Part shown: piece after piece, positions 55,913 to 64,000 of the stretch
How the letters are laid out: every line of letters begins with the position of its first letter
Position numbering within the stretch: position 1 is the first letter of the stretch
Source: Cinnamomum chago
Lineage: Eukaryota; Streptophyta; Magnoliopsida; Laurales; Lauraceae
DNA length: 64,000 nucleotides
Assembly: GCA_038049695.1 (NCBI GenBank)
Contig: CP142456.1
Span: 43,070,001 to 43,134,000 of the forward strand
Direction: 5' to 3'
The notes under the pieces: model-generated
The model's input: only the letters and a program-made list of their open reading frames with translations
Database searches by the model: none
What the model was told of the DNA's origin: nothing
Made by a program: the position numbers and the translations under genes

Positions 55913-58620
55913 TGTCACATCCCGGACCCGAAAGCACCCTGGCCTAGGGTAATCCCAAAAGTGTGGCACAAGTACTCCCGAATGTTGTACCTGTCTCGAG
56001 CCAAATACAACACACAAAGGAGAGAAAATCGACCATTCCACATGTGAGTCTAGCTCACTAACACAAATAAATGACATTTAAAATAGCGGAAGTCGTAATT
56101 CCTTTACAGAAGGTACCATTTCCCATTCAGTGCAATTAGACATTTAAGTTGATACAAAAGAATTATACAAGTATACACATTAAGGTACAAAAGAGGGACC
56201 AATGGAAGAATCCCTACACATCCACTACCAAAAGTATAAACAAAAGAATTTCGTATCACCACATAGAAAGGGCTAGTCACACGAATTATGGTATCTACAA
56301 GTGTAGTCCGCACTCCGAGGAGATAGAATCTAAGCTGACCCTTGATCTGACCACTCTTCTAACCCTGACGGTACCTCTTGGGTAACCTCCTCTCTCTCCT
56401 GGACCGGGAGCTGCATCTGTGTTTGTGACACCAAATGTAGTATCTCAATACGACGATTTAGCAAGTATTGGCAAAATACGAAATCACATAATGTTGCAAT
56501 TTGAATTTAAGACAAGTGAATTAGTAGATATCAAGGATAACTATCAACTATACAAATTGTGTACACTGCGAATAATTTATGCTGGTGAATCAAGTAATAA
56601 GAAAACAGACTAATTTGGCTACTACTTTAAGCTCATCCTCTCAAAGAGAGCAAATCTAGTTGGGATGTCACCAGCTGCCCGGCCAAAGGCTAATTGGCTA
56701 CCCGGTTCTGGAGTTTCGGTACTCCAGGCGACTTACTGCAGTAGTCTCTAATAAATAAACCAAGTTCAAACCCCGTCGGGTATCACAAGGTTGAAGCTAG
56801 GTAGTGCCGACTCAATCGAATCAAACTAATCGACTAATAAGTGGATTCCGGTGAGTTTGTAATTCAACCTATCTATAATCAAGATCAATTCCATTCATAT
56901 ATCACCGTATACTCACTCAATCCACATTTCAAATAATTACTGAATTGATAGACAATATGTGAAAAATGACGGAGGACATAGAGTAATTAACCTCAAAGGA
57001 TATTGATGGTGCAATAAACTTATTTATTTATAATGAGTGATTTGCTATATGAACATATAATTCAATATGAAATGCAATAATTTAAGAAACCAAGGTATTT
57101 ACTAGCCAATCTAGTCTAATCTGCTGTGGTTTCCTCACCATCCAATTCGATATACATTTAAGGAACCATTACTTCGTGTCACAGTTTAAAAAAAAGTTCA
57201 TTAAATTAATATCCATGGCCTGGTGATAACGTCCTGGCTTTTAGGACTACTCAAGTTCCTAGGGTTTCAATTAGGCAACTACAGGGTCAGAGTATCAATT
57301 CATGGCTCTAAGAGGGCCTTTGAAATAAAATAAAACAATTTAGAAATTCGGGGGTTCGGTCAGCTGGAGGTGGCCTGGCGATTAGCCGCCTGTAGATCCG
57401 GTGGCTAGCCGCCAGGTAACCTCCTGGTTTCCTAACAGAAATACCAGGTACTGGAAATGTGACCGTGGGGGGGTTCGGCTAGCCGCCAGGTTCTCGCGGC
57501 TAGCCGCCAGGGTCTCGCGGCTAGCCGCCAGGTGACCGTGTGGCCTGCTGCACTGTTTCATTTTGCCAATTCTGAATCTCTCTCTCCTCTCTCCATTTCC
57601 ACACTTCTTCTCACCTTCTGTAACAATGGATAACAATGAACCTCATTGCTCCATGTCCAACATATAATCAATCCATAGCATTTAAATACATAAAGAGAGC
57701 CCAACATAAAATTTAAATCCAATCTTACGTTGGTGAATACTAAGAGTCATGAGTAGAACATTGAATCAATGGAAGTAATAAAATGTAAATTCATATTCTG
57801 CTTATACTTGCCTCAATTTAAGCTTTCCACAACTCTTCTACACTCTTGGCTTAAAGAACCCTAAAATCCCCTAAATATTCAAACCCTAGACACAATCAAA
57901 CAAAAGAATGTAATGAATTCTATGAAAGACTACTCAAGAGTCTCTTGACTCCATTTCAACTGTAAATACTACCAAAGATGGGTTTGAGTCCTACCTTAAC
58001 AAGGAATCCGAAATTTAGAGTTGAAGAAGAAAGGTTTCTTGGAATAAGAGATAAAGATGGTGAATAAGATGGAGAAGGAGACCTCCACCCTTGCCTTCAC
58101 TTGTACAGATGCTAAAGTGTTTGAAGAAAGGAAGGGAAAGTGAAATGGAGAAGAGAGGAAAGGGTTTCTCTCACTCACTCCACAGTCACCATGCACCAAA
58201 CGAATGAAGTGAATGGGTTGGAGTTGTTTTAAGTGATAAGGATGGGAATTTTTCAGAAAAGTCCACTATTTTTATATATTTCCAATTTAAGTCAAATGAT
58301 GGCCCACTTCTTCAACGAGTGATCAAATGAAGTAAAGTTAAATATGAAAATCGACGTGCTCAACAAAATACACGCGATGACGCCAAGATGACGTGAAAAT
58401 GATACAAAATGTGAAAATCTATAATTATGAAAGAGTCATTGACTCTACCCAAGTGAGTCAACTCTACTCCACTCACCTATTCAAGATTCAAGACTCAATT
58501 AACTCAGTCTAAAAAGACTAATGAGTACTAAGTTCGATGATTGACAACTAAGCATGATTACTTAAGCTAAATCCTCATTAATTAACACTAATGAAGATTA
58601 AGTTGGGTTGGGGTGTAACG
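55913..58620 (-). repeat. C-type LTR, the 3' LTR of a minus-strand gypsy element (probably Tekay/Del-like)
   Basis: On the minus strand it starts CGTTACACCCC and ends GTCCGGGATGTGACA. A polypurine tract abuts its right edge (58621-58634), which shows that the element's interior lay to the right. A minus-strand TATA box lies at 58269-58278. It holds a GGCGGCTAGCCGCC cluster at 57360-57545. The first 50 bp align with the D-type LTR. The outer flank is GGCCC (55908-55912); no matching copy was found, so the right end is lost or off-window. Confidence 0.75.
57360..57545. repeat. GGCGGCTAGCCGCC-type palindrome cluster in the C-type LTR
   Basis: There are at least four close copies of GCGGCTAGCCGC in under 190 bp, each followed by CAGG(T/G). 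This matches the A- and B-type LTR clusters. Confidence 0.9.
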
Positions 58621-58634
58621 TTTCTCCCCCACTA
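58621..58634 (-). other. Polypurine tract of the C-type element
   Basis: On the minus strand it reads TAGTGGGGGAGAAA directly before the LTR. It is preceded by TTCGGAGGACCGAATGAGTC, the style seen at the 3' end of Tekay/Del pol regions. Confidence 0.75.
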
Positions 58635-58789
58635 GGACTCATTCGGTCCTCCGAATGATCTTACCTGTGCGAGCTGCCTAGTCCTTGCTCGGATACGAGT
58701 CGAGGTACCACACATACATCAAGAGGAAGGAGCTCGTGCTCGCCAGCTCGGAGGCTGCCATTTTGCCCAGCTTGTTGAGAGCTATTCAT
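58635..58789. other. Short remnant of the C-type element interior and junction
   Basis: About 100 bp of 3' interior is recognisable. It is then replaced by the antisense-gene sequence of a Tat element. The exact junction is not clear. Confidence 0.4.
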
Positions 58790-59266
58790 CCCCCTCCAAC
58801 CGAGAAGAAGAAAAGGGAGAGAGATGAAGAAAAGCCGCCCTTGTTGTGAAGGTGAAAAACCTAGGGCGAAACTTTTTGGAGGTCGAGCTCCCTCCACCTT
58901 TATGGTCTCGGGGAGCGTCGGGGTTCCTACAGCTGGTGGTGCTGCTGTTGCTGGAACTGCTATTGCTGGTCCAGCTCGGCAACGCTCCGCTAAGACCTCA
59001 AGAGAGGGAGGCCAAGCTGAGAAGAGGTCGCGGTCTGAGGGTCGTGGCTCGTGAGCTTGGCAGCACCCTGCCGAAGAGGCTAGAGAGAAGGCCCCGAGGG
59101 AGAAAAGGCCCAAGGGCGAGGGCTCATTGGAGAAGGGCCCTGGGCAGGCCTCGGCTCCTCAACCCACGGGGGCGGATTTGTGGAGGCCAAGCCTCCAGCT
59201 CGGGCCTGGGAGGCCCATGATGGTGGAAGATCGTCTAACCAGCAGTCCTTCAGTCGTTACCGCTCT

Positions 59267-62200
59267 TGTAAGACCCCGACTCGAGTGACCTAATTAGTGT
59301 TAATTAAGTAGTGTTTTAGTTCTAAGCGTGTTTAGTGGAGTTTGGTTAAGTTGGGCTTGGAATAGCTTTTGATATAGTTTTGGGGAATTTTGATTGCTTT
59401 GTGTAAGTGGGGCCCTTTGAGGGTTCCTTTTTTTTACTTTGCATGTGCTTGGGGATTTATCGGAGATTTAACATTCATTGTTTTAATCCTGTTTTATTTG
59501 TATTGTTAATCCCTACAACTTTTATGTTGATCCCATCCCCATTCGAGATCCCGAAACCTGATTTCATAGCTTTGAGGGCAAAACAGTCATTGCACAATAA
59601 ATCTATACCCAAAACTTGATATTCCCGAAAATCGTGAAACATATACTTTTTGGAAACTAGATATTTCAGCGATCATTTGTTCCTTCTTCGTCGAATTCAT
59701 ACGAGATCCCGAAAGGCATGATTTCAGCCCAAAGAGTGTCTTAAGTAGTGGGACCCATTCCCATTTGCTTATATAAGGAGAACCCATCTTCCTCATTTTT
59801 CCTTTTTCCAGCACAAAAAGAACATAGGGTTTGCTTGGCAACTTTCTCTTCTTCTTCTTGCTCTCTCCATCTCAATCTTCTACTAATCTTGCACCAACAT
59901 CAAAATGGAGGTCATCATTCTCTTCCTCATCACCATAGTTATCTTCTGCTACCATTTGTTGAGAAACCTATCAACTTTGAGACTTCCTTTGAGCTCACCT
60001 TGTCCATTTGGAGAACCTATAAGTAAGCAACCTTCCCCATTTCTTAGATTTGTGTTTCTTTGACCTTGAAGAAGTCCCATTTTCATTATTGTAAGGTTTC
60101 CCTTTCTATTTCATTGTTTGACCATTTTAGGGCTTGTTTTTGGGGATTCTGTTCATAGCTTGGATCTTTGGCTTGGAAGAGTATAAGAGTTTGATCTCCT
60201 TGATTAGAAGACTCAAGGCAAGTGGATGAGTTAATATTATGAGTTTTCAATGGTTTTCATGAGGAATGTGATTGATTTGTCATTTTCATTCTTATTTATT
60301 GGCTTGCATTGATTTTGAAATAAATGCTTTGAATGAACCTTGCTAAGTCATTTAATGTTTTGGAAACATATTGGTTTGGTACTTGTTGTCCTTTTGGATA
60401 TATCTTAAATGAATGTTTGTGATTTGATTTCTCTTTCCTCTTATGGTTGTTGTGGCTAAGAACGAGGTAATGGAATGAACACATATTGGGGTTTTGGAGA
60501 AGAGTAGATAGATGTATTGGAGGAGCTATTAGCTCAGTTTTATTGCAGGGATTAAATGGAAGTGAGGAGAATGGTTTTGAGGAGGAAAAATGACTCAAAT
60601 CTGAACATTGTGGGTGTTTCCCCGCACCTGGCGGTCAGCCAGCGGTCACCTGTCGGCTAGCCATCTGGTGACTGGCGGCTAACCGCCAGCTAGCCGAATA
60701 GTCGTGGTTACTTTTCCAGAGAGCAACATTTTCCTCCTGAAAACACGGTCAGCCTCACGATTAGCAAGCGGCTAACCGTCGAACCCATCAGCGGCTAACC
60801 GCCAGCCAACCGAACCATTTCGATTACATTTCCAGTAACCTGTCTTTCTGTCAGGCCAACCGCGGTCAGCCAGCGGCTAACCGCCTAATCCCAACGACGG
60901 CTAACCGCCATCTGACCGCTAGGTAACCGAAATTACCCAGACAATCATTCCAGAGAGCTCCTCGCTCGAGCGAACTCTCCGTTTCGCTTGAGCGATGAGC
61001 TTTGCCGGTCAAAGGAGATTCACTAGGCAATGTATGAGGCCATTTGAGAAAGAAACCATATCACGAAGACGTCATTCGAAGTTTTGAAAATTCAAAGTGT
61101 ATAAAGATCCAGGAATGTCCCCAAACTCAAAGAGTACCAAATTATTATTAGATCGACATACGGGATCCCTATTCACTTCAAATGAATCTCGAACCCGATA
61201 CTTTACCTGAAATTTCAATTGTTTATTGTACTTTATCTATCCCGAGATTTATACTACATGCCTTGTTTTCTCGAAAGCATTGAAGTACACTTACAATGGT
61301 TACTTGTCTTGAAGTGCATTGCACCACATGAAACGACAGTGTGCCCTTGAGCACCTCCGTCATGCCCGTTATTTATTTGTACTTGATTTACTTGCATATG
61401 TCTCGATTTGTTATTTGACCTATTAGTCGGCACCACTAAGCTTGGATAACCCTATTGGTCTGATCCACCAACTTGGAGATCCCGCTCTTGTCCCGCCAGC
61501 TGCAGTTTGGATCCTGCTACCCGGTTACTACCGTGGTCTTGTCCCGATGCTGCAGATTACTACTGTGGTTCCCGATGCCCAGCTCGCTACCATGGTCATG
61601 TATAGTATATGTATATGTATTTATAAGATCCACTGTTTCTCCTTACCTCGAGTGACTGCAGTGCCTAGTTATTGCTCTGTCACTTTGGTGACAGAGGACT
61701 TAGCTTCATGTGGTTGTCATCTTGCTTGTTTCCCGTTTCCTTGGTTACCTTACATGTTTTATAATGCACACCTGTATTTGAATAAAGGTTTTATCTCGTT
61801 CCTAGAAATTGTTATTTAAACAGGTTTAAACGCTTTTGAAGGTAAATTCATTTATTATCATCTTGTCATTGTATTTCACCCATTTGCCAAACCGTCGTGT
61901 TTGACCCACTCTTTGGTACTCAGGTCTTGTTGTTGGTTATACCGAGGAGGAGCACGAGGAGGCGGTCGGGGAACCGCAGCAGTTAGTCGAGTGGCATGCT
62001 GATGATGTCATTTAGACATTGGATTGCTAGAGAGAGATCACATTTTAGGAAAACTTTTAACCATTCTTTTGGAGATTGGTATTTTGTTTATATTGGCCTT
62101 TGTTGGCCTCTAATTTTGGGAAATGTAATTAAATGATCTTTGTATAAACTCTAATTTACTTTTGGGTAACATGCTAATGATCATTGCTCATTCTGATACA

Positions 62201-62412
62201 GTACTATATTTGTGTTAGTATCTTTATGATTAGAGATGGTTTGAATATTTGATTTGCTACACGCTTCCGCACTTAATAGAAATGTTCATATATGGTTGTG
62301 ATATCCTCACCGCGGACACCTATGGGAAATTAAATAAATATGTGTACTCACCACACCACATTAGTGTCCCGATCCCGGATTAGTCCTTCGGGCCCTGTCC
62401 AGGGTCGCAACA
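59267..62412 (+). mobile_element. Solo B-type LTR, 3.15 kb (Ty3/gypsy, probably Tekay/Del-like)
   Basis: It starts TGTAAGACCCCG and ends GGGTCGCAACA. GCTCT on both sides (59262-59266 and 62413-62417) is a perfect target duplication. A TATA-like TATATAAG-type box lies at 59770-59777. A GGCGGCTAACCGCC cluster lies at 60628-60930, followed by an imperfect hairpin of the GCTCGAGCGAAC type (about 60964-60995). It lacks the 84-90 bp array of the A-type LTR but is otherwise colinear with it over much of its length. No internal region is present. Confidence 0.9.
60628..60930. repeat. GGCGGCTAACCGCC-type palindrome cluster in the B-type LTR
   Basis: Repeated GCGGCTAACCGCC and GCGGTCAGC blocks occur in the same order as in the A-type LTR, with more substitutions. 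Confidence 0.88.
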
Positions 62413-62511
62413 GCTCTCACCAACGCGTGTGCCCTGCCACTCGACATGTAGCGGCATAAGGGAGCGGATGATGTGACACTGCTGGCCTCGTCTCTGCAGT
62501 TGGTCTTTTCG

Positions 62512-62587
62512 GTAAGTTGCAGTCGCAGGTCTCTGAGTATCTTTCGTTCTTGCTAGCTTTTCTTCTGACGCTTGTTTCCCCTCTCAG
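62512..62587 (+). other. Intron-like gap in the second antisense gene
   Basis: GTAAGT donor, pyrimidine-rich 3' part and CCCTCTCAG acceptor; 76 bp. It lies between two stretches with coding character. Not proven without RNA data. Confidence 0.5.
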
Positions 62588-63217
62588 GTTGCATAGAGGG
62601 TTCATGTGGTCCTGGAGGGGGGCCGTGAAAGCAGCTCCATGGTCGAAAAGCTAGAAGCAGAGAAGAAGAAACTCGCTACGGCCTTGGAGGGGAGTAGTCA
62701 AGAGCTGAAGGCAGCGGAGGAGAAGATAAATAGCCAGGGGGCAGAGCTCGAGTTTGCGCTCAACGAGCTCAGCAATGTGAAAGCTGAGACCCATGAGTTG
62801 AAAGGTATGGCCACGGTCAAGGCTAAGAGAATTCTCGCACTTGAGGCCGAGCTGGCAAAATGGAATGCCGAGCTCGAATTGGTACACAAGGAGAAAGCCG
62901 ATCTCCAAGACTCGCTCCAAGCTGAGATTGAGACATCCTTCCAGGACGGAGTTGATGCGGCCACAAAAGAGTACGAGGCCCAAGTCGAGAATATCAGCTC
63001 GGCGTTGTTCGAGCTCGGGTGTCAAGCTGCACTAAAGAAGGCAGGGGTCCTAGAGGATCACCCTGTTTATCAGGACCTGCCCAAGTTTTCTCGCCCTGAG
63101 CCCGACCCGAGTTCTGCCCCCACTGCTGAGGCTACTGTCCCGACTCCGCCTGAAGTTACTCCCCAAGCCACCACGACTGAGCCCTTTGATGTCAACGTGG
63201 AGGCTACTGCTTCTTAA

Positions 63218-63379
63218 AGCTCTTTTTGATATACTTTTTTCTTTTTCTTTCTTTGTAATGAAAGTGTACAAAAATTATTCTCAATTAATGAAAAAGAATT
63301 CTTTCTCCATACTTGCCTTCTCATTTCTTCTGATGATAACATGTGTGTGCTTGACTTTTGTTCCACAACTGGGCTCTTA
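63218..63379. other. Spacer after the second antisense gene
   Basis: T-rich just after the stop, as for a 3' untranslated region, with a plausible AATGAAA polyadenylation-type signal at about 63258 and AATGAAAA at 63287. No gene is seen. Confidence 0.4.
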
Positions 63380-64000
63380 GCACAAATGCCCGACTTTTGA
63401 CCAAGTAGTAGAGTTCGGTTCAGTAACCGGAACTGAGTGACCATTGGACAAATGACTTCGGTTCCATGACCAGAAGTGAGTTAGGCTAATCGAACTCGAT
63501 TCAACAACCGGAATTCTAATTGCACTCAAGTTTAAGTAACTTTAAGAAGTACCCGTGCCTTTAGAGATAGAAAACTTTTTGCAGGTTTCACAACCGAACT
63601 AGATTCCCATAGGAAGCCATCAGGTCCTTCAACTGCATAGTTGGTTCCATAATTGAACTAGGATAGCCGTCGAGTTCCATAACCTGGCATGTTGCGCATT
63701 TGGTCCCGTGACCAGGTTCGCTTGTTCTGTAACCGAGCCGAGATTTTGGCCGAGTTCCATAACTGGGTGCTTTGTATAGCTAGTTCTGTAACCGAGCTAC
63801 AGTCTCTTCTATGCTGGTGCTGTTACCGAGCTAAGACTGCTGCCGAGTTCTGTAACTGCGGCATTTTGTGCAGCTGGTTCTGTAACCGAGCTGTGATCTC
63901 TTCCATGCTGGTGCCGTCACCAAGCTGAGACCCTTGCCGAGTTCTGTAACTACGACATTTTTTGCAGCTGGTTCTATAACCGAGCTGTGGCATCTTCCAT
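63380..64000. repeat. Tandem array, unit about 93 bp, running off the right edge
   Basis: Clear units start CCGAGTTC at 63750, 63843 and 63937 (periods 93 and 94). Each contains GGTTCTGTAACCGAGCT and ends near TCTTCYATGCTGGTGC. A weaker half-unit periodicity near 46 bp is visible, and the repeats decay leftwards to about 63380. By position this is the spacer between the antisense gene and pol of a Tat-type element. Confidence 0.88.

Larger units (their letters stand above)
58790..63217 (+). pseudogene. Antisense gene of a second Tat-type element, C-terminal part, split by a solo LTR (fossil)
   Basis: The left part (58790-59266) is basic and alanine/glycine-rich, with KRSRSEGRGS and LWRPSLQLGPGRPMMVED. 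The right part (62418-63217) has a short exon, an intron-like gap at 62512-62587 (GTAAGT to CCCTCTCAG), then about 200 residues. These form a heptad-rich coiled coil (VEKLEAEKKKLATALEGSSQ, ALNELSNVKAETHELKGMAT) and a conserved-looking FQDGVDAATKEYEAQVENIS, CQAALKKAGV, with a proline-rich tail. This layout is that of the C-terminal half of the plant-mobile-domain antisense genes of Tat elements. The mobile domain itself is missing. It is broken. Confidence 0.6.

Noticed and set aside
58661-59113. Minus-strand frame of 150 residues
   Set aside because: It is the shadow of the + strand antisense-gene sequence in a GC-rich region, and crosses the junction with the C-type element remnant.
62606-63217. 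Coiled-coil protein of 203 residues as an intact host gene
   Set aside because: It lacks its own 5' part, continues a sequence cut by the solo B-type LTR and is followed by a Tat-type repeat array. Element origin is more likely.
1-64000. tRNA genes suggested by primer-site motifs
   Set aside because: Only the 3'-end complements (12-19 bases) are present next to LTRs; no cloverleaf-length sequence accompanies them.

Overview
The window is plant nuclear DNA made entirely of transposable elements. I find no intact host gene, no tRNA or rRNA gene and no CRISPR array. Ty1/copia (SIRE-like), Ty3/gypsy Athila and Ty3/gypsy Tat/Ogre-like elements, very long LTRs and heavy nesting point to an angiosperm, probably a eudicot, with a large repeat-rich genome. 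The species cannot be told from the sequence.

Layout: the outer frame is a broken minus-strand Tat/Ogre-like gypsy element running from beyond the left edge to about 52137. Its left part carries an antisense (+ strand) gene of the plant mobile domain type (3423-6730). Then follow, right to left on the minus strand, its primer site (24950-24968), leader, gag, protease, linker, RT/RNase H and integrase. It has been hit by: (i) a B-like LTR ending at 3422, itself hit by an A-type LTR ending at 1939; (ii) a non-autonomous copia-type element with long LTRs and no coding capacity (LARD, 8731-15545, target duplication CTCGT); (iii) a minus-strand Athila element (25736-51863) inserted in the Tat LTR. 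The Athila is in turn hit by a solo LTR of the LARD family (27534-37890, GTCAC), by a SIRE-like copia element inside that solo LTR (27890-36466, CTTTA), and by a 4.25 kb solo A-type LTR (40574-44824, CCCCT).

Right of 52137 lie a solo D-type LTR (52227-54907), an L1-type LINE fragment (about 54960-55860), a minus-strand C-type LTR with its polypurine tract (55913-58634), and a second Tat-type antisense gene (about 58790-63217) split by a solo B-type LTR (59267-62412, GCTCT). A roughly 93 bp tandem array runs off the right edge.

How the parts relate: the SIRE-like element is the only one that looks whole and is the youngest by LTR comparison. Its LTR ends, primer site, polypurine tract and several LTR blocks match the LARD, so it is a good candidate for the autonomous partner of that family. 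The most unusual signal is that nearly every LTR family here, copia and gypsy alike, carries a cluster of CpG-containing perfect palindromes with a family-specific sequence. In the copia, LARD and Athila LTRs these sit just upstream of the TATA box.
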